Below the pieces are notes generated by a model. That model saw only the letters and a list, made by a program, of their open reading frames with translations. It was not told where the DNA came from and searched no databases. A stretch of DNA of 64,000 nucleotides. Origin: Pseudoxanthomonas jiangsuensis. Its GTDB lineage: Bacteria; Pseudomonadota; Gammaproteobacteria; Xanthomonadales; Xanthomonadaceae. This document shows, in pieces, positions 55,186 through 64,000 of this stretch; the first letter of the stretch is position 1; each line of letters opens with the position of its first letter. The DNA lies in the NCBI RefSeq assembly GCF_010093185.1, contig NZ_PDWL01000012.1, forward strand, positions 1 through 64,000. The letters run 5' to 3'. The position numbers and the translations under genes were made by a program.

Positions 55186-55851
55186 ATGGCCGACGAACTG
55201 AACGAACTGATCCGCCGCAACCACGCCTGGTCCGAGCGCATCCGCGCCGAGGATCCGGAGTTCTTCTCGCGGCTCTCCCAGCAGCAGGCGCCCGAATACC
55301 TGTGGATCGGCTGCTCCGATTCGCGGGTGCCGGCCAACCAGATCATCGACATGGCTCCGGGCGAGGTCTTCGTCCACCGCAACGTGGCCAACGTCGTGGT
55401 CCACACCGACCTCAACTGCCTGTCGGTGATCCAGTTCGCGGTGGACGTGCTCAAGGTCAAGCACGTGCTGGTGGTCGGCCATTACGGCTGCGGCGGCGTC
55501 TACGCCGGCCTGACCCGGCAGCGCCTGGGCCTGGTCGACAACTGGATCCGGCACGTCAGCGACGTGGCCGAGCGCCACACCGAATGCCTGCACGCGGCCG
55601 GCGGCACCGGCGTCCAGCACGCGCGCCTGTGCGAGCTCAACGTGCTCGAGCAGGTGGTCAACGTCTGCCAGACCACCATCGTCCGCGACGCCTGGGCGCG
55701 CGGCCAGGGACTGACCGTGCACGGTTGGGTCTACAGCCTGCGCGACGGCCGCGTCCACCACCTGGGTATGGACATCGATTCGATCGACTGCCTGGGTTCC
55801 AAGTACGAGGCCGCCCTCGCCCGGATCCAGCAGGACCGCGAGGAACGCTGA
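55186..55851 (+). CDS. can: beta-carbonic anhydrase
   Basis: A 221-residue beta-class carbonic anhydrase that interconverts CO2 and bicarbonate. Zinc ligands are Cys43 in GCSDSR (with Asp45 and Arg47), His99 and Cys102 in GHYGCGG. Length is standard for Can. An extended -10 ends 6 nt before the start, suggesting a leaderless message. It supplies bicarbonate to carboxylases such as MCC and others. It precedes the kynurenine genes by 39 nt and may be co-transcribed, without an obvious link. Confidence 0.95.
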   Translation: MADELNELIRRNHAWSERIRAEDPEFFSRLSQQQAPEYLWIGCSDSRVPANQIIDMAPGEVFVHRNVANVVVHTDLNCLSVIQFAVDVLKVKHVLVVGHYGCGGVYAGLTRQRLGLVDNWIRHVSDVAERHTECLHAAGGTGVQHARLCELNVLEQVVNVCQTTIVRDAWARGQGLTVHGWVYSLRDGRVHHLGMDIDSIDCLGSKYEAALARIQQDREER

Positions 55852-55890
55852 CCCGCCGCACCGCGCGCGGCAAACACCGGAAAACCGCCC

Positions 55891-56454
55891 ATGCTGCCCG
55901 CCCCGCTCAACCTGCAGGCCTGGATCGAGGAACACCGCCACCTGCTCAAGCCGCCGGTCGGCAACAAGTGCATCTACGCCGGCGACTTCATCGTGATGGT
56001 GGTCGGCGGCCCGAACGCGCGCACCGACTTCCACTGGGACGAGGGCCCGGAGTGGTTCTACCAGCTCGAGGGCGAGATGGTGCTGCGGGTGCAGGAGCAT
56101 CCGGACGGCGGCCCTGGCGCGGTGCGCGACATTCCGATCCGCGCCGGCGAGATCTTCCTTTTGCCGCCGCGGGTGCCGCACTCGCCGCAGCGCATGCCCG
56201 GGGGCGTCGGCCTGGTGGTCGAGCGCCGGCGCCTGGCGCACGAGGACGACGGCCTGATCTGGTACTGCGAGCAGTGCAACCACAAGCTGTACGAGGAATT
56301 CTTCCACCTGCGCGACATCGAGCAGGACTTCCCGCCGGTGTTCGACCGCTTCTACGGCTCGGCGCAGCGCCGCACCTGCAGGCACTGCGGCCACCTCAAC
56401 CCGCGCCCGGCCCGCTACGATCCACAGCCCGATACCCTGGCCGACATCACCTGA
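55891..56454 (+). CDS. haaO: 3-hydroxyanthranilate 3,4-dioxygenase
   Basis: A 187-residue cupin that opens the ring of 3-hydroxyanthranilate toward quinolinate. Iron ligands are His48, Glu54 and His97 ([27 protein letters not shown]). The C-terminal rubredoxin-like iron site has Cys126, Cys129, Cys163 and Cys166, a feature of bacterial HAO. First gene of haaO-kynU-kmo. Quinolinate made here may feed NAD synthesis, as proposed for xanthomonads. Confidence 0.95.
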   Translation: MLPAPLNLQAWIEEHRHLLKPPVGNKCIYAGDFIVMVVGGPNARTDFHWDEGPEWFYQLEGEMVLRVQEHPDGGPGAVRDIPIRAGEIFLLPPRVPHSPQRMPGGVGLVVERRRLAHEDDGLIWYCEQCNHKLYEEFFHLRDIEQDFPPVFDRFYGSAQRRTCRHCGHLNPRPARYDPQPDTLADIT

Positions 56455-56485
56455 GCGCACCGCCCAGGCCGCACCCGCAGACGCC

Positions 56486-57754
<1,269 letters not shown>

Positions 57755-57761
57755 ACCGGGA

Positions 57762-59135
57762 ATGGGCGCGCGCGAACTGACCCTGATCGGCGCCGGCCTG
57801 GCCGGATCCCTGCTGGCGGTGCTGCTGTCGCAGCGCGGCTGGAAGGTGACCGTGTACGAGCGCCGCGGCGATCCGCGGATCAAGGGCTACGAGTCCGGGC
57901 GCTCGATCAACCTGGCCCTGGCCGAGCGCGGCCGCCATGCCCTGCGCGCGGCCGGGGTCGAGGATGCGGTGATGCGCCAGGCGGTGATGATGCGCGGACG
58001 CATGATCCACGGCCTGGACGGCTCCCTGCAACTGCAGCGCTACGGCCGCGACGATTCGGAAGTGATCTGGTCGGTGCACCGCGCCGACCTCAACATCACC
58101 CTGCTGGAGGCGGCCGAGCGCGCCGGCGCGACCATCCACTTCCACCGCCGCCTGCACACGGTGGACTTCGACGCCGGCTACGCCCGCCTGATCGACGACC
58201 GCGACGACCAGCCGCACGACATCCGCTTCGCCACCCTGATCGGCAGCGACGGCGCCGGCTCGGCCCTGCGCGCGGAGATGGTGCGCAAGGCCGGCTTCGG
58301 CGAGCGCACCGAGTTCCTCGACCACTCCTACAAGGAACTGACCATCCCGCCCACCGCGGACGGCGGCTTCCGAATCGAGGCCAACGCCCTGCACATCTGG
58401 CCGCGCGGGCGCTACATGTGCATTGCCCTGCCCAACGACGAGGGCACCTTCACCGTCACCCTGTTCTTGCCGAACCAGGCCGCGCCGGGTTCCGGCGACC
58501 CCTGTTTCGCCAGCGTGCGCAGTGGCGCGGAAGTGCGCGCCCTGTTCGAGCGCGACTTCGCCGACGCCCTGCCGCTGATTCCCGACCTGGAGCGCGACTG
58601 GGAGCAGCACCCGCCCGGCCTGCTCGGCACCCTGTACCTGGATCGTTGGCACCTGGACGGGCGCGCGGTGTTGCTGGGCGACGCGGCGCACGCGATGGTG
58701 CCGTTCCACGGCCAGGGCATGAACTGCGCCTTCGAAGACTGCGTCGCCCTGGCCGACGCGATGGATGCGCACGTGGGACTGAAGGACGCCTTCGCCGCGT
58801 TCGAGGCCCGGCGCAAGCCCAATGCCGCGGCGATCCAGGCCATGGCCCTGGAGAACTACGTCGAGATGCGCGACCGGGTCGACGATCCGGACTTCCTGCT
58901 CCAGCGCGAGCTCGAACTGGCCCTGCAACAGCGCCACCCGAACCGCTTCGTCCCGCACTACACCATGGTCACCTTCATGCGTACGCCGTACGCGGTGGCG
59001 CTGGAGCGCAGCGAGATCCAGCGGGCGATCCTGGTCGCCGCCACCCGCGGCCGCCGCGACCTGGAGGGCCTGGACTGGGAAGCCCTGGCCCGAACCGTGC
59101 ACGAGCAGTTGCCGGTGCTGGAAGGCGCGGGCTGA
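57762..59135 (+). CDS. kmo: kynurenine 3-monooxygenase
   Basis: A 457-residue FAD monooxygenase that makes 3-hydroxykynurenine. The Rossmann motif GAGLAG is near residue 10, ERRGDPRIKGYESGRSINLALAERG binds FAD and substrate, and VLLGDAAHAMVPFHGQGMNCAFEDC is the second FAD motif. Start ATG 57762 gives MGARELTLIGAGLAG; a GTG at 57744 overlapping kynU would add six residues. The C-terminal membrane anchor of eukaryotic KMO is reduced to a short tail. No kynB or tdo in the window, so the first steps of the pathway must be encoded elsewhere. Confidence 0.93.
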   Translation: MGARELTLIGAGLAGSLLAVLLSQRGWKVTVYERRGDPRIKGYESGRSINLALAERGRHALRAAGVEDAVMRQAVMMRGRMIHGLDGSLQLQRYGRDDSEVIWSVHRADLNITLLEAAERAGATIHFHRRLHTVDFDAGYARLIDDRDDQPHDIRFATLIGSDGAGSALRAEMVRKAGFGERTEFLDHSYKELTIPPTADGGFRIEANALHIWPRGRYMCIALPNDEGTFTVTLFLPNQAAPGSGDPCFASVRSGAEVRALFERDFADALPLIPDLERDWEQHPPGLLGTLYLDRWHLDGRAVLLGDAAHAMVPFHGQGMNCAFEDCVALADAMDAHVGLKDAFAAFEARRKPNAAAIQAMALENYVEMRDRVDDPDFLLQRELELALQQRHPNRFVPHYTMVTFMRTPYAVALERSEIQRAILVAATRGRRDLEGLDWEALARTVHEQLPVLEGAG

Positions 59136-59142
59136 GGCGGAC

Positions 59143-60582
59143 ATGGCCGACAGCTTCCTGTTCTACGACCTGGAGACCTTCGGCGCCGATCCGCGCCGCA
59201 GCCGCATCGCCCAGTTCGCCGCGGTCCGTACCGACGCGCAGCTGAACCCGGTCGAAGAGCCAGTCAGCCTGTTCGTGCAGCCTGCCGAGGACCTCCTGCC
59301 CTCGCCGGTGGCCAGCCTGATCACCGGCATCACACCGCAGCAGGCATTGCGCGAGGGCGTGCGCGAGGCCGAGGCCGCCGCGCGGATCGTCGAGGAGATG
59401 GCCCGCCCCGGCACCTGCACCCTGGGCTACAACTCGCTGCGCTTCGACGACGAGTTCGTCCGCCACACCCTGTTCCGCAACTTCTTCGATCCCTACGAGC
59501 GCGAGTGGCGCGGCGGCAACTCGCGCTGGGACCTGCTCGACGTCCTGCGCCTGGCCCATGCCCTGCGCCCGGACGGGATCGAGTGGCCCAGACGCGAGGA
59601 CGGCGCCACCTCGTTCCGGCTCGAGCACCTGGCCCTGGCCAACGGCGTGCGCCAGGGCGATGCCCACGAAGCCCTGTCGGACGTGTGGGCCACCGTCGGC
59701 CTGGCCCGGCTGCTGCGCCAGTCGCAGCCGCGGCTGTGGGAGTACGCGCTGAAGCTGCGCGACAAGCGCCACGCCGCCGGCCTGCTCGACACCTTCGCCA
59801 TGCAGCCGGTGCTGCACGTCTCCCAGCGCTACCCGGCCAGCCGCCTGTGCGCTGCCGTGGTCCTGCCGCTGGCGGTGCATCCGACGGTGTCCAACCGGGT
59901 GATCGTGTTCGACCTGGACGGCGACGCGGACGCCCTGCTGGACCAGACCGCCGGCGAGATTGCCGACCGCCTCTACACCCCGGTGGCCGACCTGCCGCCG
60001 GGCGTGAGCCGGGTGCCGCTGAAGGAAGTGCACCTGAACCGCTCGCCGATGCTGGTGCCGTGGGCGCATCTGCGCGCGGCCGACTTCCAGCGCCTGGGCC
60101 TGGACGCCGACGCGCTGCAGGCGCGGGCCGAGCGCCTGCGCGCGCACGCGCCGGAACTGGCGGAGAAGGCGCGGCAGGTGTTCGCCGGCGGCCGCCAGGA
60201 CGGCGAGGTCGACGTCGATGCTTCGGTCTACGCCGGCTTCTGCGGCGACGGCGACAAGCGCCTGTGCGCCCAGGTGCGCGCCACCGCGCCGGCGGAGCTG
60301 GGCACGCGCGCCTTCGACTTCCGCGACGGCCGCCTGCCCGAGCTGCTGTTCCGCTACCGCGCCCGCAACTGGCCGCAATTGCTGACGGCCGACGAACGCC
60401 AGCGCTGGGACGACTACCGCCGCCGGCGCCTGCTCGAGGACAGCGGCCTGTCCGAGTACACCTTCGCCGGCTACCACGCGCAGATCCAGGCCCTGCGCGC
60501 CACCCATGCCGGCGACGGCGCCAAACTGGTCCTGCTGGATAGGCTGGAGCAATGGGGCCGCGACCTGCAAGACCGACTGTGA
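59143..60582 (+). CDS. sbcB: exodeoxyribonuclease I
   Basis: A 479-residue single-strand 3'-5' exonuclease of the DEDD superfamily. Exo motif I FYDLETFGADPRR, motif II YNSLRFDDEFVRHTLFRNFFDPY, motif III GDAHEALSDVWAT are complete, followed by the SH3-like and helical C-terminal domains. Acts in recombination and mismatch repair. Starts 7 nt after kmo and may share its transcript. Confidence 0.96.
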   Translation: MADSFLFYDLETFGADPRRSRIAQFAAVRTDAQLNPVEEPVSLFVQPAEDLLPSPVASLITGITPQQALREGVREAEAAARIVEEMARPGTCTLGYNSLRFDDEFVRHTLFRNFFDPYEREWRGGNSRWDLLDVLRLAHALRPDGIEWPRREDGATSFRLEHLALANGVRQGDAHEALSDVWATVGLARLLRQSQPRLWEYALKLRDKRHAAGLLDTFAMQPVLHVSQRYPASRLCAAVVLPLAVHPTVSNRVIVFDLDGDADALLDQTAGEIADRLYTPVADLPPGVSRVPLKEVHLNRSPMLVPWAHLRAADFQRLGLDADALQARAERLRAHAPELAEKARQVFAGGRQDGEVDVDASVYAGFCGDGDKRLCAQVRATAPAELGTRAFDFRDGRLPELLFRYRARNWPQLLTADERQRWDDYRRRRLLEDSGLSEYTFAGYHAQIQALRATHAGDGAKLVLLDRLEQWGRDLQDRL

Positions 60583-60592
60583 GCACCCCGCC

Positions 60593-61279
60593 GTGAGCAC
60601 CTACTTCAGCGACGCCAGCTTCAAGTTCCTGCGCGGGCTGGCCCGGCACAACGAGAAGGCCTGGTTCGAGGCCCACCGCGCCGACTACGAGGCGCACGTG
60701 CGCCAGCCGTTCCTGCGCCTGATCACCGACCTGCAGCCGGCGCTGGCCAGGATCAGCCCGCACTTCCGTTCCGATCCGCGCACCGTCGGCGGCTCGCTGT
60801 TTCGGATCCATCGCGACGCGCGGTTCTCCAACGACAAGTCGCCGTACAAGTCCTGGCAGGGCGCACGCCTGTTCCACGAGCGCCGGCGCGAGGTGGCCGC
60901 GCCCTCGTTCTACGTCCACCTGCAGCCGGGCGAGAGCTTCGTCGGCGCCGGCCTGTGGCATCCGGAGACCCACACCCAGCGCAAGGTGCGCCAGTTCATC
61001 TTCGACAACCCTGGCGCCTGGAAGAAGGCCGCGCACGATCCGAAGCTGCGCCGCCGCTTCGCCCTGGACGACAGCGAGGTACTGAGCCGCGCACCACGCG
61101 GATTCCCGGCCGAGTTCGAGTTCATCGACGACCTCAAGCACCGCAACTGGGCATTCCTGCGGCCGCTGGACGATGCCACCATGACCGGCCCGCGCCTGCG
61201 CGCCACGGTCGAGGCCGATCTGGTCACGCTGGCGCCGTTCGTCGATTATCTGTGCGCCGCCCTGGACCTGGAGTTCTGA
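60593..61279 (+). CDS. DUF2461 (TIGR02453) family protein
   Basis: A 228-residue protein of the DUF2461 family: FLRGLARHNEKAWFEAHRADYEAHVRQPFLRL, FRIHRDARFSNDKSPYK and SFYVHLQPGESFVGAGLWHP. Function unknown in the literature I recall. GTG start at 60593, 10 nt after sbcB, chosen because the upstream frame lies inside sbcB. Soluble cytoplasmic protein. Confidence 0.88.
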   Translation: MSTYFSDASFKFLRGLARHNEKAWFEAHRADYEAHVRQPFLRLITDLQPALARISPHFRSDPRTVGGSLFRIHRDARFSNDKSPYKSWQGARLFHERRREVAAPSFYVHLQPGESFVGAGLWHPETHTQRKVRQFIFDNPGAWKKAAHDPKLRRRFALDDSEVLSRAPRGFPAEFEFIDDLKHRNWAFLRPLDDATMTGPRLRATVEADLVTLAPFVDYLCAALDLEF

Positions 61280-61280
61280 C

Positions 61281-61877
61281 ATGGATCCGCGCCCTGCCCC
61301 GCCACGCCGCCCCCGCCGCCTGCGCTGGATCGTGGCCGGGACGGCGCTGCTCCTGCTCGCTCTGCTGGCCTGGATCGCCGCCGGCCCCTGGCTGGCGGTA
61401 CGCGGGATCGAACGCGCGGTGGCCGCGCGCGACACCGCCGCGCTCGCGCGCCACGTCGATTTCCCGAAGCTGCGGGTGAACCTGAAGGCCCAGCTCGACG
61501 ACCGCCTGGTCCGCGCCGCCGGCCCGGACGTGGCCGGCAACCTGTTCGGCGCGATCGCCCTGGCCGCGGCCGGCAGTGCCACCGGGATGGCGGTGGACAC
61601 CCTGGCCACGCCCGCCGGGATCGCCGCCCTGCTCCAGGGCCATGTGGTCTGGCAGCGCGCCCAGGGCCGCACCGTGGACGGCGACGCCTGGGGCGACACC
61701 GCGCCGGCGCGGCCGCTGCACGAGGCGCGGCTGCGCTACGAATCGCTGTCGCGCTTCAGCGCCACGGTCCAGCACCCGGACGGGCGCAGCACCGTGTTCG
61801 TGCTGCAGCGCCAGGGCCTGCGCTGGAAGCTGGTGGACATCCGCCTGCCCGACGACCTGTCGTCCTGGCTGCGCTGA
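61281..61877 (+). CDS. DUF2939 family membrane-anchored protein
   Basis: A 198-residue protein with one N-terminal transmembrane helix (RWIVAGTALLLLALLAWIAAG) and a periplasmic domain with the DUF2939-type segment VRGIERAVAARDTAALARHVDFPKLRVNLKAQLDDRL. ATG begins 1 nt after the preceding stop. Function unknown. Confidence 0.82.
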   Translation: MDPRPAPPRRPRRLRWIVAGTALLLLALLAWIAAGPWLAVRGIERAVAARDTAALARHVDFPKLRVNLKAQLDDRLVRAAGPDVAGNLFGAIALAAAGSATGMAVDTLATPAGIAALLQGHVVWQRAQGRTVDGDAWGDTAPARPLHEARLRYESLSRFSATVQHPDGRSTVFVLQRQGLRWKLVDIRLPDDLSSWLR

Positions 61878-62029
61878 GCGCGCCGCGCCGGTCCGGCCGC
61901 GGCTACTGACCGCCGCACCGCGTCGGCTGCGTTGTTCCCGTTGTCCCGTGTCGTCGTCGGCACCGCGATCGGCCGAGGCGCCGGCGGCGACATCCCGTAC
62001 TTGCACACCTGCAATGGAGAGCGGAAGGC

Positions 62030-64000
62030 ATGGATACCGGATTCAGGCGCGAAACGACCGGGGCGATGTGGACGCAGCTTGCGGCACGCCTGCAGGTGGA
62101 CTTGCCGGCGCTCAAGGCGGTGGCCGAGGTGGAGTCGGCCGGCCACGGCTTCCTGCCGGCACCGGACACCCGGCCCAAGGTGCTGTTCGAAGGCCATGTC
62201 TTCCACCGCCTCACCGCCGGCCGCTACGGCGCCAGCCACCCCAACCTCAGCTATCCGAAGTGGGACCGGCGCCAGTACTCCGGCCGCCTGGCCGGCGAAT
62301 GGAAGCGCCTGGACAAGGCCGCCGCGCTGGACCCGGTGGCGGCGATGCAGTCGGCCAGCTGGGGCGCGTTCCAGATCATGGGCTTCAACTACGCCCTGTG
62401 CGGCTTCGACAGCGTCGGCCGCTTCGTCGAATGCCAGGCCTCCGGCGCCGACGGCCAGCTGGAAGCCTTCGCCAACCTGCTCGCGCGCCCCGGCTCGCCG
62501 CTGATCGCACCCTTGCGGCGGCACGACTGGGCCACGTTCGCCGCGCTCTACAACGGCAAGGACTACCGCCTCAACCGCTACGACGAGAAACTGGCCGCGG
62601 CCTACGCGCGCCATGCCGGAGGTCGCGTGGCCAGGACCGCACGCGGCGCTGGAAGCGAACGCGGGCGTGCGGCCGCCACACGCGCGCCCTCCCCGCGCAG
62701 CCTGGTCGCCCCCGGGCGGCCGCAGCCGGCGCCGCTGGAGATGCTGGAGCAGACCCGCACCGGAGCGACCCGCCGGCGCAACACCCGGGTGTTCAACGTG
62801 CGCCCGGACGCGGTCGACCTGCGCGACTGGGAGTACCAGCCGCCGGTGACCTCGGCCCCGCGCGATGTCTGCTATCCGCCCGACACCCGCCCGATCCTGG
62901 ACCAGGGCCTGACCTGCGCCTGCACCGGCTATGCCCTGGCCACCGTGATCGAGTACCTGCTGGTGCGCGCGCAGAGGCACGTGGAGACGATCTCGCCGCA
63001 CATGCTCTACAGCATGGCCCGGCGCTACGACGAATGGGCCGGCGCCGACGACGGCCCGGACGACGACACCGGCTCGTCCCTGCGCGGCGGGCTGAAGGGC
63101 TGGCTGCGGCACGGCGCCAGCAGCGCCCGGCTGTGGCCGAAGCCGCCGATGCCCGCGCCGCGGGCCGACGCCGGCGAGGACTGGTGGACCGACGCGATCA
63201 AGCGCCCGCTCGGCGCCTACTACCGGATCGATCCGCGCTCGCTGCGCGACATGCACGTGGCCATCGACCAGGTCGGCGCGCTGTACGCCAGCGCCTTCAC
63301 CCATGGCGGCTGGGAGGAACTGCTGGCCGGGGCCGCGATGCCGCGGCCCGAGGATCCGGCCGACCTGCCGCTGATCCGCCGGGCCAAGGGCAGCCCCGAC
63401 GGCGGCCACGCCTTCGCCATCGTCGGCTATACCCGCGAGGGCTTCGTCGTCCACAACTCCTGGGGGCCAGCCTGGGGCAAGGGCGGGCTGGCGGTGCTGC
63501 GCTACAGCGACTGGCTGGACAACGCGATGGACTGCTGGGTCGCGCAGCTGGGCGTGGTCACCGCCGAGCACGAGGCGATCGCCGACGCGACCACGCTGCG
63601 CACCGACGCCAGCCGCAAGGCGGTGGTGTCCGGCAACCCGATCCTGGCCGCGCACGAGCTGTCGCCGTTCATCATCAACATGGAGAACAACGGCCGCCTG
63701 AGCCAGCGCGGCCAGTTCCGCACCCAGCCGGCGGACGTGGACGCCTTGCTGCGGATCCACTTGGCCGAGGCCTGCCGCAAGTGGGGCATCCGGTCCAACC
63801 AGGCGGTGGACGTGGCGATCTACGCCCACGGCGGCCTCAACGACGAGGAAGCGGCGGCCGAGTCCGCGCGGCTGTGGGTGCCGCGGCTGTACGACGAGAA
63901 GATCTTCCCGGTGTTCCTGATGTGGGAGACCGGGGCGATCAAGACCATCGGCAACATGATCGAGGACCGGCTGGCGCCGGAGCAGGCCCGCGCCTCGGGT
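62030..64000 (+). CDS. N-acetylmuramidase / papain-like protease / third-domain fusion, incomplete at the 3' end
   Basis: An open frame from ATG 62030 runs to the end of the window (657 residues so far, no stop). Residues about 10-195 match the N-acetylmuramidase family (DUF3380-like): AVAEVESAGHGFLP with Glu35 as presumed catalytic acid, then KVLFEGHVFHRL, MQSASWGAFQIMGFNYALCGF and ALYNGKDYRLNRYDEKLAAAYARH. After a basic, Pro-rich linker, residues about 255-520 are papain-like (C1): Gln292, Cys298 (QGLTCACTG), His460 (GGHAFAIVGY) and Asn476 (HNSWGPAWG), with papain's own 6- and 16-residue spacings. From about 585 a new domain begins (VDVAIYAHGGLNDEE) that looks like an alpha/beta-hydrolase-type core. 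There is no signal peptide. Upstream 152 nt have no obvious promoter. Confidence 0.85.
   Translation, partial: MDTGFRRETTGAMWTQLAARLQVDLPALKAVAEVESAGHGFLPAPDTRPKVLFEGHVFHRLTAGRYGASHPNLSYPKWDRRQYSGRLAGEWKRLDKAAALDPVAAMQSASWGAFQIMGFNYALCGFDSVGRFVECQASGADGQLEAFANLLARPGSPLIAPLRRHDWATFAALYNGKDYRLNRYDEKLAAAYARHAGGRVARTARGAGSERGRAAATRAPSPRSLVAPGRPQPAPLEMLEQTRTGATRRRNTRVFNVRPDAVDLRDWEYQPPVTSAPRDVCYPPDTRPILDQGLTCACTGYALATVIEYLLVRAQRHVETISPHMLYSMARRYDEWAGADDGPDDDTGSSLRGGLKGWLRHGASSARLWPKPPMPAPRADAGEDWWTDAIKRPLGAYYRIDPRSLRDMHVAIDQVGALYASAFTHGGWEELLAGAAMPRPEDPADLPLIRRAKGSPDGGHAFAIVGYTREGFVVHNSWGPAWGKGGLAVLRYSDWLDNAMDCWVAQLGVVTAEHEAIADATTLRTDASRKAVVSGNPILAAHELSPFIINMENNGRLSQRGQFRTQPADVDALLRIHLAEACRKWGIRSNQAVDVAIYAHGGLNDEEAAAESARLWVPRLYDEKIFPVFLMWETGAIKTIGNMIEDRLAPEQARASG

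Overview
The window is a GC-rich (about 70% by eye) bacterial chromosome segment with dense, short-spaced genes and no rRNA, tRNA, CRISPR, insertion sequence or prophage block that I could find. The content points to the Xanthomonadaceae/Lysobacteraceae (Lysobacter, Luteimonas or a relative): a fur/bamE(omlA) divergent pair next to ratAB and smpB-ssrA, hrcA-grpE-dnaK-dnaJ with heat-shock promoters, a kynurenine operon, a Fur without cysteines, and REP-like palindromes that start TGTAGGAGC. The genus is an inference and cannot be fixed from this sequence alone.

Layout. 1-2.7 kb: an odd low-complexity start, a thiolase and two alanine-rich lipoproteins. 2.8-15.6 kb: leucine/isovalerate catabolism (methylcrotonyl-CoA carboxylase beta, methylglutaconyl-CoA hydratase, carboxylase alpha, HMG-CoA lyase). 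It is split by an SDR, a GH8 glycosidase and a divergent feoAB ferrous-iron locus, and ends in a coupled PAS-GGDEF-EAL gene. 15.6-20 kb: MOSC protein, aminotransferase, prephenate dehydrogenase and pyridoxal kinase. 20-25 kb: the dnaJ/dnaK/grpE/hrcA stress operon. 25-30 kb: recN, fur, bamE, ratAB, smpB and tmRNA. 30-36.5 kb: a CzcCBA-type metal efflux operon with a His-rich leader gene and a Cys-rich trailer gene. 36.5-46 kb: MgtC, then a complete HAE1-type RND pump with an embedded SDR and a divergent LysR regulator. 46-50 kb: OmpA lipoprotein, dnaB, rplI-rpsR-rpsF. 50-55.9 kb: DUF885 peptidase, IscA-like carrier, asnS, small proteins, PaiB-like protein and carbonic anhydrase. 55.9-59.1 kb: haaO-kynU-kmo. 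59.1-61.9 kb: exonuclease I, DUF2461 and DUF2939 proteins. 62.03 kb to the end: an open-ended gene.

Functional links. The first 15 kb converts leucine-derived acyl-CoAs to acetyl-CoA and acetoacetate, with the thiolase as a plausible last step. Iron and metal control recurs: Fur, a Fur-box-like palindrome before feoA, and Czc efflux. Protein quality control is clustered (DnaK system, tmRNA-SmpB).

The most unusual object is the open-ended gene at 62030: an N-acetylmuramidase-like domain, a papain-like domain with correctly spaced Q/C/H/N residues, and the beginning of a third HGG-containing domain, with no signal peptide. It is the best candidate here for something undescribed, possibly a toxin/effector or a lytic-conflict protein. 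Secondary signals are a hairpin that buries the ribosome binding site of a Cys-rich gene after czcA, a REP palindrome that supplies the stop codons of two convergent genes, and several genes whose -10 box ends 6-7 nt before the start codon (probable leaderless mRNAs).
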